Below, piece by piece: positions 51,110 through 59,814 of a stretch of DNA of 64,000 nt. A program made the position numbers and the translations under genes. Under the pieces are notes generated by a model. The model did not search any database, was not told where the DNA came from, and saw only the letters and a list, made by a program, of their open reading frames with translations. The stretch is from Flavobacterium panacis (GTDB taxonomy: Bacteria > Bacteroidota > Bacteroidia > Flavobacteriales > Flavobacteriaceae), in assembly GCF_024649945.1 (NCBI RefSeq), contig NZ_JANKMS010000014.1, positions 81,123 to 145,122 on the forward strand, in the 5' to 3' direction. Positions within the stretch are counted from its first letter, which is position 1. Each line of letters opens with the position of its first letter.

Positions 51110-52237
51110 ATGAATGTTATAACGAAAAAAAATGCCCTGTTATTTGTATGTCTTACAGCAGGGCATTTTCTTTTGGCGCAAATTGATAGAAATGCAACAA
51201 AAGAAACTAAGAACCTTTACCAGAATTTAAAAACTATTTCAAAGAGTCATATTCTTTTTGGTCATCAGCATGCTTTAGAATACGGTCATGGATGGAGTAA
51301 CGAGCCAAATAAATCTGATGTGAAATTGGTTACGGGTTCGCATCCTGCTGTTGTTGGAATTGATTTTAGTGATTTTTCAGGACAATCTAAAGAACAAATT
51401 GAAAATGCTAAAACAACTTTAAGGAAGAATGTTGTAGACACTTATGAACGAGGTGGAATCACAACTGTTTCTTGGCATTTTAATAATCCTGTTTCTGGTG
51501 GTGATTTTTATTGGAAAGACAGCGTTGCAACTGCTTCAATGGCTTTGATAAAACCAGGTGGCTCTCATCACGAACAATATAAAGAAATCTTAAAAACAAT
51601 AGCTGATTTTGCTCATTCTGTAAAAGCAAAAAACGGAACACTTTCTCCTATGATTTTCAGACCTTTCCACGAATTTGATGGGGATTGGTTTTGGTGGGGA
51701 AAATCACATACTTCACGAGAAGATTTTATTGAAGTCTGGCAATTTACAGTGTCCTATTTGAAAGATACTTTGGGAGTTCATAATTTTATTTACGCTTTTT
51801 CTCCAGACAATCAATTCAATTCGGAAGAAGAATATTTAGAACGATATCCAGGTGATCAATATGTTGATTTATTTGGAATGGATAACTATGGCGATTTTGG
51901 TCGTGATGGGAAATATGATTTAGAAGCAGGTCTAAAAAAGCTTCAAATAATATCAAATCTAGGAGAGAAAAAGAAAAAACTAGCAGCATTTACAGAAACA
52001 GGTTTAGAATCTATTCCAAATGAAAAATGGTGGACAGAAGTCTTGTTGAAAACACTAAAATCCAATGACTTAAAATTGGCTTATATATTAGTTTGGAGAA
52101 ACGACAATACAAGTCCGACGCATTATTATGCGCCATTTCCGGGACAAATAAGCGAAAATGATTTTATAAAATTTTATAATGATCCGTTTACTTTGTTTGA
52201 GAAGGATCTTAAAAAGATTTACACCGCAAAATTCTAA
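51110..52237 (+). CDS. Glycoside hydrolase family 26, probable beta-mannanase
   Basis: A 375-residue secreted enzyme (signal peptide 1-24, ending FLLAQ). The family 26 acid/base Glu188 sits in RPFHEFDGDWFWWG and the nucleophile Glu296 in FTETGLES, with FGHQHAL near residue 50. GH26 enzymes cut beta-1,4-mannans, fewer act on xylan or mixed glucans. The first codons of the signal peptide lie within a terminator-like hairpin (51129-51169). No polysaccharide-utilisation genes (SusC/SusD) are adjacent, so it is a lone enzyme here. Confidence 0.92.
   Translation: MNVITKKNALLFVCLTAGHFLLAQIDRNATKETKNLYQNLKTISKSHILFGHQHALEYGHGWSNEPNKSDVKLVTGSHPAVVGIDFSDFSGQSKEQIENAKTTLRKNVVDTYERGGITTVSWHFNNPVSGGDFYWKDSVATASMALIKPGGSHHEQYKEILKTIADFAHSVKAKNGTLSPMIFRPFHEFDGDWFWWGKSHTSREDFIEVWQFTVSYLKDTLGVHNFIYAFSPDNQFNSEEEYLERYPGDQYVDLFGMDNYGDFGRDGKYDLEAGLKKLQIISNLGEKKKKLAAFTETGLESIPNEKWWTEVLLKTLKSNDLKLAYILVWRNDNTSPTHYYAPFPGQISENDFIKFYNDPFTLFEKDLKKIYTAKF
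51129..51173 (+). terminator. Terminator-like hairpin inside the GH26 signal-peptide codons
   Basis: Perfect 11-base stem AAAATGCCCTG (51129-51139) / CAGGGCATTTT (51159-51169), then CTTTTGG. It could end purC transcription or attenuate the GH26 gene. The T-run is short, so strength is uncertain. Confidence 0.5.
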
Positions 52238-52263
52238 ACTTAAATATACTGCGATTTATAATG

Positions 52264-52300
52264 ACGCAATTCAATTTTGCTTGAATTGCGTTTTTTTTTG
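52264..52300 (+). terminator. Terminator of the GH26 gene
   Basis: Perfect 11-base stem ACGCAATTCAA / TTGAATTGCGT, six-base loop, long T-run. Confidence 0.92.
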
Positions 52301-52351
52301 TTTTTTTTTCGAAATGATGCAACGAAATGACATTGTTTGTCGTCTAATAAG

Positions 52352-52370
52352 AAATCATCATCATCAATCA
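52352..52370 (+). repeat. Leader repeat, copy 1, before ankyrin gene 1
   Basis: AAATCATCATCATCAATCA, identical to 53685-53703, 40 bases before the ATG; the following bases (TTAACAAACAATCAAT-type) are also shared. It is most likely the transcribed leader of the duplicated genes. Confidence 0.75.
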
Positions 52371-52391
52371 ATTAACAAACAATCAATCATT

Positions 52392-52772
52392 ATGAAAAAA
52401 ACAGTAATTATTTTAAGTGCAATTTTTGTCTTTGCAAACGCATCAGCAACATCAATTTCAAGAATAAAAATTGAAAATCAAGTTGAGTATTCAGCTTTTG
52501 GGAAATCTCCATTACATCTTGCAATTAGCAAAGGAGATGTAGAAGCCGTAAAGAAATTTATAATGTACGGAACCAACATCAATAAAATGGTTAATAATAT
52601 GACTCCGTTAATGGTAGCAGCGCGATTTAATCATTGTGAAATTGTTCGAATTTTATTAGCCAACGGTGCAGATGCTTCAATTGAAAACGGACATGGATTT
52701 ACAGCTTTGAAATATGCGGAGTATGGAAAAGCAACAGACGCTGTTGTTATTTTAAAGAACTTGAAAAAATAA
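52392..52772 (+). CDS. Exported ankyrin-repeat protein, copy 1
   Basis: 126 residues from the ATG at 52392; an upstream extension would run through the GH26 terminator and is rejected. Signal peptide 1-20 (ending ANASA), then about three ankyrin repeats (PLHLAISKGDVEAVKKFI, TPLMVAARFNHCEIVRILL, TALKYAEYGKATDAVVIL). It is a close paralogue of 53724-54104. Small periplasmic ankyrin proteins usually mediate protein contact; some protect from peroxide via catalase. Partner unknown. Confidence 0.85.
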   Translation: MKKTVIILSAIFVFANASATSISRIKIENQVEYSAFGKSPLHLAISKGDVEAVKKFIMYGTNINKMVNNMTPLMVAARFNHCEIVRILLANGADASIENGHGFTALKYAEYGKATDAVVILKNLKK

Positions 52773-52790
52773 CTGAAAAGTCTTTGAAAT

Positions 52791-52826
52791 AGTAAAGTGC
52801 AATTCTTAGTTGAATTGCACTTTACT
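52791..52826. terminator. Bidirectional terminator between ankyrin gene 1 and the SRPBCC gene
   Basis: Perfect 15-base stem AGTAAAGTGCAATTC / GAATTGCACTTTACT with a six-base loop between two convergent genes. Confidence 0.85.
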
Positions 52827-52840
52827 TATTTTAAAAAGAA

Positions 52841-53377
52841 TTACTCCATTTTATCTTTTAGATTTTCAAGACCTTTTTGAAGATCGTTTCCAATCATTTG
52901 ATCCATTTTTAACATAGGAAGCATGATATTTGTAGGATAGGGAATAACACCGCTAATTCCCCATTTCACTTTTGTTTGATTTGTTGAAACTGGTTCAGTT
53001 GACATAAAACCCACAGCCGTGTCTTCCATTGGTTTTTTGAATCTGAGAGCAAAATCAATTCTTCTGTTTTCTGTAATTTTGGTTATTTCCTGTTCACCAA
53101 CACCAACTTCTTTTATGTTACTTTCCCAACTCGATAGTGAACCTACAGCACCATCAGTTCCTTTGTAACTCACTTTCATTTTAGGATCAATATTAGCCCA
53201 AACGCTAAACTCATTCTGATTTTTTAATGATTTAACATAATTAAAGATACTGTCAGCAGGTTTATTAATTGTGATTTCCCTTTCTACAACATATTCTTTA
53301 GGCATAAAATAAGCAGCAATTAATACAATTGAAATGATCAAAATTAATACGATAAGAATTCTTTTGATAATAAGCAT
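52841..53377 (-). CDS. Membrane-anchored SRPBCC (START-like) protein
   Basis: 178 residues from MLIIKRILIVLI; codons further upstream encode a Phe/Cys-rich stretch with no family likeness and are left out. One membrane anchor (residues 6-22) then an SRPBCC ligand-binding domain with YVVEREITINKPADSIFNYV and WANIDPKMKVSYKG, the polyketide-cyclase-2 subgroup. Ligand unknown. It lies opposite the ankyrin pair and splits it. Confidence 0.82.
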   Translation of the reverse strand: MLIIKRILIVLILIISIVLIAAYFMPKEYVVEREITINKPADSIFNYVKSLKNQNEFSVWANIDPKMKVSYKGTDGAVGSLSSWESNIKEVGVGEQEITKITENRRIDFALRFKKPMEDTAVGFMSTEPVSTNQTKVKWGISGVIPYPTNIMLPMLKMDQMIGNDLQKGLENLKDKME

Positions 53378-53684
53378 AATACTGGTTTTTAAGGTTATAG
53401 TTGAATAATAGATACAAAATAGTTTTATTCTTACAGTAAAGTTAAAAAAAACCGAATTGCATTTGCATTCAGCTTTAAAAAGAATGAAGAAATAAAATTT
53501 ACTTTTTTTTCTCAATTATTGTAACATTTGATATTTTCTGACGTCTATTATACTGAAACAATGAAATTGCTAACATTAAGATGCTTCTATTGTGTATTTA
53601 TTAAGTAACTGTTAAGAATTGGTTAAAACATGGTACTTTGTTATACATAATAATAAAATTAAGATTACTTTTACATTGTAATAA
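53378..53684. other. AT-rich divergent gap
   Basis: Lies between the SRPBCC start and the ankyrin-2 leader. It must hold promoters for both, but no convincing TAnnTTTG element with its -33 partner was seen on either strand. No gene is supported. Confidence 0.5.
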
Positions 53685-53703
53685 AAATCATCATCATCAA
53701 TCA
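53685..53703 (+). repeat. Leader repeat, copy 2, before ankyrin gene 2
   Basis: Identical 19 bases to 52352-52370, 39 bases before the ATG at 53724. Confidence 0.75.
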
Positions 53704-53723
53704 TTTAACAACAATCAATTATT

Positions 53724-54104
53724 ATGAAAAAATCAGTTATTTATTTAGGACTTGCCTTAGTTGCATTTGGAAATGTAGCAATGGCTTCAAACGAAGTTTC
53801 AACTGTTAAAAATCCAGTTGAGTATACAGGTTATGCTGCAAATCCATTAAACGTTGCAATCAGCAAAGGGGATTTGGAAACAGTTAAAAAGTTTATTGAA
53901 TACGGGGCAGATGTAAATCAAATGTCTGAAGATCTTACACCTTTAATGATTGCAGCACGTTACAACAAGCATGAAATTCTTAAAGTTTTATTGGCAAATG
54001 GAGCGCGTCCTAATTTGAAAAATGAAAAAGGATATACTGCTTTAAAATATGCGGAATTATCAAATGCTTCAGAATCTATTGTTATTCTGAAGGAGTTGAG
54101 ATAA
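53724..54104 (+). CDS. Exported ankyrin-repeat protein, copy 2
   Basis: A 126-residue paralogue of the gene at 52392, same length. Signal peptide 1-21 (ending VAMAS), then three ankyrin repeats (PLNVAISKGDLETVKKFI, TPLMIAARYNKHEILKVLL, TALKYAELSNASESIVIL). The leader is shared too, so both arose by duplication of gene plus leader. This copy has its own promoter region and terminator. Confidence 0.86.
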   Translation: MKKSVIYLGLALVAFGNVAMASNEVSTVKNPVEYTGYAANPLNVAISKGDLETVKKFIEYGADVNQMSEDLTPLMIAARYNKHEILKVLLANGARPNLKNEKGYTALKYAELSNASESIVILKELR

Positions 54105-54140
54105 ACAGAAAACAGTTTAAAAAAGTTTTGAGTTAGTATT

Positions 54141-54179
54141 AAAATGACCTTTCTGAGCAAAAGGTCATTTTTTTTTGCA
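54141..54179 (+). terminator. Terminator of ankyrin gene 2
   Basis: 12-base stem AAAATGACCTTT / AAAGGTCATTTT, seven-base loop, long T-run. Confidence 0.9.
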
Positions 54180-54204
54180 CTAGTTTTTTTATTTATATCA
54201 AACA

Positions 54205-54235
54205 AAAAAGCACCATTCAAAAGAATGATGCTTTT
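54205..54235 (-). terminator. Terminator of the czcCBA-like operon
   Basis: Stem AAAAAGCACCATTC / GAATGATGCTTTT (one mismatch) with a four-base loop; T-run follows on the minus strand. Confidence 0.8.
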
Positions 54236-54283
54236 CGCTTTTAAATCCAACAATTGATTTAAAAAATCTAAAAAAATAAATTA

Positions 54284-57200
54284 TTACTCAATTGGTACGT
54301 GTTTTTTTCTGTTGAAAATCCAGAATAAAATAGGGAATACCAATAAGGTTAAAACGGTAGCAGTCATAAGTCCACCAATAATTACGATTGCTAATGGTTT
54401 CTGTGATTCGGATCCAATTCCCGTTGAAATTGCAGCAGGCATTAATCCAATAGACGCCATTAATGCGGTCATTACTACAGCTCTGGTTCTAGCTTTTACT
54501 CCCATAAAAATAGATTCTTCGAGCGTAAACTTGGATTTTAAATTATGATGGAATTCAGAAATTAAAATAACTCCATTTTGAATACAGATTCCTAAAAGAG
54601 CAATAAATCCAACTCCTGCAGAAATCCCAAAATTCATTCCTGTAATATGCAAGGCAATAATTCCACCAATAATAGCAAATGGAACGTTGGCTAAAACCAG
54701 AAGTGAATCTTTAAAGTTTCCAAATAGTATAAATAAAAGAACAAAAATTCCAATTAAACTGATTGGTACAACCTGAGCAAGACGAGCACTTGCACGAACC
54801 TGATTCTCAAATTCACCTGTCCAACCAGTTGTATAACCAGCAGGGAGTTTTAGTTTATTCACTTTTGCTTGTGCTTCTGCAATTGTGCTTCCTAAATCTC
54901 GATCACGAACAGAGAATTTTACTCCAATAAAACGTTTTGTATTGTCTCGGTAAATAAATGCTGGACCAGTAATGGTTTTAATATCACAGATTTCTTTCAA
55001 AGGAATTTTAATACCACTTATTGTCGGAACTTTAATTTCTTCCAAATCTTTTTCATCTTTTCTGTATTCTTTTGAAAAACGGACACGAACATCAAATTTC
55101 TTTTCATCTTCATATTTTTCAGTTGCTGTTTTTCCTCCAAAAGCTAATTCGAGAACAGCTTGTGCATCACTTAAAGTAACGCCATAAGCAGCCATTTTTT
55201 CACGATCTAAGATAACACTTATTTCAGGCTGACCAACATTTCTTAGTATTCCAGCATCTTTTATTCCTGGGATATCTTTAATCTGCACTAAAACTTCATT
55301 GGCAAGTTGATCTAATTTATTTAAATCATCACCATATATTTTAACTGCATTCGAAGCTTTAAATCCTGCAACAGATTCGGCTACGTTATCAATTACAGGT
55401 TGCGAATAATTATAAGTAATTCCTTGATGAACTTTTAACTTATTATCCATTTCATTAATCAGATCATCCATAGAAATTTTACGTTTCCATTCTGCTTTTG
55501 GAAGTAAATCAACCTGGAGCTGAATAAATCCAAAACCATTAGGATCTGTTCCATCGTTGCTTCGACCAGTTTGCGACAACACTTTTTTAACCTCAGGAAA
55601 AGTTTCTAAATCTTTTCTAATCATCGCGGCAGTTTTCACACTTTCAGGAAGTGAAGTACTCATAGGTAATTCTGCTGTTACCCACAGTGCTCCTTCATTT
55701 AATTGCGGTAAGAACTCTGTACCTAAGAAACCTGCAGAAAAGAAAACGGCTACTAATAATGCAGTTGAAGCAATTAAAGATTGTACTTTATGTTTAAAAG
55801 TCCATGCAAAACCTTTGCTCACAATTCGATCCCAGAAATTTACAAACGGATTGTTTTTTTCTTTTACATTTTTATTTAAAAGAATGTGAGAAAGAACAGG
55901 AACTAATGTCAAAGTAAAAATAAGCGCTCCCAATAAAGCAAAACCTAAAGTAAAGGCTAGGGGAGAGAACATTTTTCCTTCTACTTTCTGGAATGAGAAG
56001 ATTGGAAGCAAAGCGGTTATAATAATCAATTTTGAAAAGAAGATAGCTTTCCCCATTTCTGTTCCAGTCTTTTTGATTAAGCTTCCTTTGGCAATTTTAT
56101 TAAATTTCTCCATTCCCAGTTGATGTGCCCGATGATCTAAGACTACAAATAAACCTTCGACCATTACAACAGCTCCATCAATGATAATTCCGAAATCGAC
56201 TGCACCTAAACTCAATAAGTTGGCGCTCATTCCCATCATTTTAAGACACAAGAATGCAAATAATAAGGAAAGCGGAATTACAATAGAAACGGTAAAAGTA
56301 GTTCGCCAATCGGCCATGAATAAGAATACGACACAAGTTACTAGAATAATCCCTTCAAATAAATTGTGCATTACCGTTTCGGTCGTGAAATTCATCAAAT
56401 TGTCACGATCATAAAAAGTTTCTATTTTAATGTCTTTTGGAAGGACATTTTCATTAAGGTCTTGAATTTTTGCTTTAATTAAGGCTAAAGTTTCTTGCGG
56501 GTTTTCGCCTTTTCGCATTACCACAATTCCTTCAACGGCATCATCATTATCTCCTAAACCTGTTTGTCCAACTCTTGGCATCGAACTTTCGTAAACATCA
56601 GCAAGATTTTTAACCAAAATCGGATTTCCTCCGGCATCATCAACAATAATGTTTCCGATATCTTCTTTAGATTTTAGTAATCCAACTCCACGAACAACAA
56701 AAGCTTGTCCATTTTTTTCGATAACATCTCCACCGACATTTAAGTTTCCGGCATTTACAGCATTATAAACTTGTAAAGGCGTAATATTGTATTTAGCTAA
56801 TTTAATTGGATCAACTCCAACTTCATACGTTTTAGTCTGACCTCCAAAAACATTTAGATCGGCAACACCAGGAAGAGAACGAAGTTGTTTGTCAATTACC
56901 CAGTTTTGGTAAGTCAGCAATTCTCTACTGTCTCTGCTGTCACTTTTTACAATATATCTAAAAATTTCACCAGTTGGACCATAAGGTGGCTGAACATCTG
57001 GTTCTACATCATCTGGAAGCGAAACGTTTTTTAGTAAATTGTTTACCTGAAAACGTGCAAAAGTATCGTCTACACCATCATCAAAAATGATTTTAATAAC
57101 CGATAATCCAAACATGGTAATGCTTCGAACGCTAGTTTTTTTCTGAACTGAGTTCATCGAAATTTCGATTGGAGACGTTACAAAACGTTCTACTTCTTCA

Positions 57201-57382
57201 GCACTTTTTCCATTCCATTGTGTAATGATAATGATCTGTGTATTAGTGACATCAGGAAAAGCATCGATAGGCATATTCTTGAATGAAATAAACCCTGCAA
57301 CGGCTAATAAACCAACCCAAAAGAAGGTAAATGCTTTATTCTTTAAAGAAAAAGCAATAATATTTTTAATGAATTTGTTCAT
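54284..57382 (-). CDS. czcA: CzcA-type heavy-metal RND pump
   Basis: A 1032-residue inner-membrane proton-driven pump with 12 membrane segments and the porter domains of the HME-RND family. The TM4 motif DFGIIIDGAVVMVE again matches the divalent-cation class, not Cu/Ag CusA (which lacks the DFG). Unlike the first system, no channel is fused. It is the last gene of a channel-adaptor-pump operon under a two-component system, four bases after the adaptor gene. The exact metal is not settled by sequence. Confidence 0.94.
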   Translation of the reverse strand: MNKFIKNIIAFSLKNKAFTFFWVGLLAVAGFISFKNMPIDAFPDVTNTQIIIITQWNGKSAEEVERFVTSPIEISMNSVQKKTSVRSITMFGLSVIKIIFDDGVDDTFARFQVNNLLKNVSLPDDVEPDVQPPYGPTGEIFRYIVKSDSRDSRELLTYQNWVIDKQLRSLPGVADLNVFGGQTKTYEVGVDPIKLAKYNITPLQVYNAVNAGNLNVGGDVIEKNGQAFVVRGVGLLKSKEDIGNIIVDDAGGNPILVKNLADVYESSMPRVGQTGLGDNDDAVEGIVVMRKGENPQETLALIKAKIQDLNENVLPKDIKIETFYDRDNLMNFTTETVMHNLFEGIILVTCVVFLFMADWRTTFTVSIVIPLSLLFAFLCLKMMGMSANLLSLGAVDFGIIIDGAVVMVEGLFVVLDHRAHQLGMEKFNKIAKGSLIKKTGTEMGKAIFFSKLIIITALLPIFSFQKVEGKMFSPLAFTLGFALLGALIFTLTLVPVLSHILLNKNVKEKNNPFVNFWDRIVSKGFAWTFKHKVQSLIASTALLVAVFFSAGFLGTEFLPQLNEGALWVTAELPMSTSLPESVKTAAMIRKDLETFPEVKKVLSQTGRSNDGTDPNGFGFIQLQVDLLPKAEWKRKISMDDLINEMDNKLKVHQGITYNYSQPVIDNVAESVAGFKASNAVKIYGDDLNKLDQLANEVLVQIKDIPGIKDAGILRNVGQPEISVILDREKMAAYGVTLSDAQAVLELAFGGKTATEKYEDEKKFDVRVRFSKEYRKDEKDLEEIKVPTISGIKIPLKEICDIKTITGPAFIYRDNTKRFIGVKFSVRDRDLGSTIAEAQAKVNKLKLPAGYTTGWTGEFENQVRASARLAQVVPISLIGIFVLLFILFGNFKDSLLVLANVPFAIIGGIIALHITGMNFGISAGVGFIALLGICIQNGVILISEFHHNLKSKFTLEESIFMGVKARTRAVVMTALMASIGLMPAAISTGIGSESQKPLAIVIIGGLMTATVLTLLVFPILFWIFNRKKHVPIE

Positions 57383-57385
57383 GTC

Positions 57386-58471
57386 TTAATTATTTAAAGC
57401 ACCATAAATAAACAACTGATTGTTTGTGATTACTTTTTCGTTTTCTGTTAAACCACTTGAGATATAAGTTGTATCTCCAACTACTCTGTAAACTTCTACT
57501 TGTCTTGTTTCTATATTATTACGGTCTTTAAACACCACAACAAAGTTTTTGCTTTTATCAAATACAATTGCTTTGCTTGGCACAGCTATCATAGATTGAT
57601 TTTCGTTAAAAGACAATTTGATGTTTGCATTCATATCGGGCTTCAGCATGTAATCAGGATTGTTTAGTTTGATTCTTGCTTGCATCGCTTTGGTTTCCGG
57701 ATCAATGACATTGTAAATTTTATCTACTTTTCCGTGAAACGTTTTATCAGGATAACTTAGAGTTGTTACTGATGCACTGGTTCCAAGTTTTACTTTATTA
57801 ATATCAATTTCATTAATATTCGCCATTGCCCAAACTTCACTGATTTCGGCTATATCAAAAATGTTTTCAGAACGATCGTTACGCAGCAACATGTCTTGAT
57901 TTATACTTTTTTGAATGATAAAACCGCTAATAGGAGCTGTAACTTCGTAAATAGATCCAGCTTTGATATTGTAAATCTTATAAGTTTCCTGAATTTTACT
58001 CAATTGAGATTGCGCTTTGTTTACCTCAGATTTTGCCTGAAGAACATCACTTTCAGAATTCAATTTTCCATCAAATAATTCTTGCGCTACTTTCAGATTG
58101 TTTTTCGCAACCAATAAATCACTTTTTGCATCAATGGACTGTTTTTCAAAATCTGCAACATCTGTACTTTTTATAGTAGCTAAAACTTGTCCTTTTTTTA
58201 CATAATCTCCAAGTTCAACATTTACTTTCATTACGTTTCCGCCAACAAGAGGATAAACGTCAATCATTTTGTTGTTGTCTGCTGTAATTTTTCCGTAGAA
58301 ACTAAGTTCGTTTTTCAGTGGTTGCGTTTCAGCTGGAGCAGTTGTTGTCGTTTTAAGCATTGCATCGCTTAAAACAAATGAAGTATTGGTTTCTGGATTT
58401 TGAACTTCTTTTTTGCAACTTGTTAGAGTTAGACTTACTATTGCGATTCCTATGAATAATGTATGTTTCAT
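57386..58471 (-). CDS. czcB: RND efflux periplasmic adaptor, CzcB-like
   Basis: A 361-residue lipoprotein (lipobox LTSC, Cys19) with split lipoyl halves (VYPLVGGNVMKVNVELGDYVKKG, broken by family-typical residues), a helical hairpin (about 110-165), and beta-barrel domain. It joins pump and channel. The short spacings (12 and 3 bases) to its neighbours show an operon. Confidence 0.93.
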   Translation of the reverse strand: MKHTLFIGIAIVSLTLTSCKKEVQNPETNTSFVLSDAMLKTTTTAPAETQPLKNELSFYGKITADNNKMIDVYPLVGGNVMKVNVELGDYVKKGQVLATIKSTDVADFEKQSIDAKSDLLVAKNNLKVAQELFDGKLNSESDVLQAKSEVNKAQSQLSKIQETYKIYNIKAGSIYEVTAPISGFIIQKSINQDMLLRNDRSENIFDIAEISEVWAMANINEIDINKVKLGTSASVTTLSYPDKTFHGKVDKIYNVIDPETKAMQARIKLNNPDYMLKPDMNANIKLSFNENQSMIAVPSKAIVFDKSKNFVVVFKDRNNIETRQVEVYRVVGDTTYISSGLTENEKVITNNQLFIYGALNN

Positions 58472-58483
58472 TTCTTTATATTT

Positions 58484-59731
58484 TTAGAATAAATCTTTGT
58501 TTATTGTGCTATTTAATTCTTCACCAGCTATAACCACTTTTTTCTTTAATTCATTTAATTGAATTATTGCTTGATTATAACTTTCCATAAAATCGGTAAA
58601 TTCTAAAAGACTTACATTTCGTTTTTGAAAATTGGTTAGCATACCATTATAGACTGCTTCAAAATCAGAATTTACGGTTGGTTTTATAACCGCATAGTTT
58701 TGTCTAGATTCATCCCATTTTGTCCATGCAGAAGTAATCTCGGTTTGTAATTGAAGTTCAAAATTTTGTTTTTCAATTTTAGATTGTTCTAAAACAGTTT
58801 GTGCATATTTAATATTTCCTTTGTTTTTATTCCATAGCGGTAACGGAATTGCAACGTTGACATTGGCTTCATTATTGAAAGCCCCGCTTCGTTGATCGTA
58901 ATTAGCTCCCACGGTAATATCTGGAACAGAAAGTGATTTCTGCCATTTTACATTTAGTTCGTTGGCATCAATTTCTTTTTGTTTGGCTAAATAATCGGGA
59001 CGATTTGCTATAGCTTGTTCTTCAAAGCTTTTAAGATCAAAATCAATTACTTTTAGGTATTTATTAGAATCATCTTTGCTAACTGTTGGAATTACATTTT
59101 CAGTTTCATTCATTAACAGTTTTAAATTGGCTTGTTCTTCAATATTGTTATTGATAACTTCTAATCGTTCGTTTTTAAAGTTAAGATACAGTGACTGCAA
59201 ACGAACAACATCTTTTAGTGGAATATTTCCTTTTTGTGCCTGAACAGAATATGAATTTATTAAATTTTCAATATGAGCTAATTGTTTGTCTGTGTTTTCA
59301 AGGTTCTTAGAATTATAATATACCGTGTAAAAGCTCTTTCTTAATTGAAGCTTTAATGTTCGTAGTACATCATTAAATTGAAGTTCTGCAAGTTGTGAAT
59401 TGGCTTGGGCAAGTTTAACTTCATTTCGCTTTTTACCACCTAAATAGATAAGTTGCTCAATTGAAAAGACTTTCTGTCCATTTTTTCCAATGTCAAAATA
59501 TTTATCTCTTTCTGGATTATAAGCATTTAATTCTGCCGAAATTGTGGGATTATCCCAGATACGCGCTTGAATAGTTAGTGCTTTCGAGGCATCAATATTA
59601 TATTGAGCAGCTAGTAAAAAGAGATTCTTTTTTAAGAATTGACTTTCGCAGTCTTGAAGGGTAACTGTTTTTTGAGCTATTGCAGCTTGATTGAGAAGTG
59701 CAAATAACAGCAATGCGAATAACTTTTTCAT
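58484..59731 (-). CDS. czcC: TolC-type outer-membrane efflux channel, CzcC-like
   Basis: A 415-residue outer-membrane efflux protein with signal peptide (1-19, ending AAIAQ) and two OEP helical repeats. It is the first gene of the operon. The leader is only about 14 bases if the -7 element at 59758-59751 is used. Direct repeats upstream suggest activation by the adjacent response regulator. Confidence 0.93.
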   Translation of the reverse strand: MKKLFALLLFALLNQAAIAQKTVTLQDCESQFLKKNLFLLAAQYNIDASKALTIQARIWDNPTISAELNAYNPERDKYFDIGKNGQKVFSIEQLIYLGGKKRNEVKLAQANSQLAELQFNDVLRTLKLQLRKSFYTVYYNSKNLENTDKQLAHIENLINSYSVQAQKGNIPLKDVVRLQSLYLNFKNERLEVINNNIEEQANLKLLMNETENVIPTVSKDDSNKYLKVIDFDLKSFEEQAIANRPDYLAKQKEIDANELNVKWQKSLSVPDITVGANYDQRSGAFNNEANVNVAIPLPLWNKNKGNIKYAQTVLEQSKIEKQNFELQLQTEITSAWTKWDESRQNYAVIKPTVNSDFEAVYNGMLTNFQKRNVSLLEFTDFMESYNQAIIQLNELKKKVVIAGEELNSTINKDLF

Positions 59732-59750
59732 TGTATCATTTTTAATTATA

Positions 59751-59810
59751 CAAATATGCTATCAACAGGCTTTAAGAGACCTTAAAATCTACCTTAAAAA
59801 TAGCTTAAAA
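59751..59810 (-). promoter_or_regulatory. Direct-repeat operator and promoter of czcCBA
   Basis: Four related repeats on the plus strand start at 59770 (CTTTAAG), 59781, 59793 and 59804 (each CTTAAAA), spaced 11, 12 and 11 bases, one helical turn apart as for OmpR/PhoB-type regulators. Toward the operon a -7 match CATATTTG (minus strand, 59758-59751, seven of eight to TAnnTTTG) follows 11 bases after the last repeat. The repeats thus cover the -33 region, a typical activator arrangement. Confidence 0.72.
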
Positions 59811-59814
59811 TTAT

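Noticed and set aside
52337..52370. Short ATC repeats resembling an array
   Set aside because: Only a trinucleotide run within a gene leader, duplicated once; no spacers, so not CRISPR.
52179..52391. N-terminal extension of ankyrin protein 1
   Set aside because: It would cover the end of the GH26 gene, its terminator and the shared leader; the ATG at 52392 begins a good signal peptide.
53378..53515. N-terminal extension of the SRPBCC protein
   Set aside because: Phe/Cys/Lys-rich stretch unlike the family; the shorter form begins with the membrane anchor.
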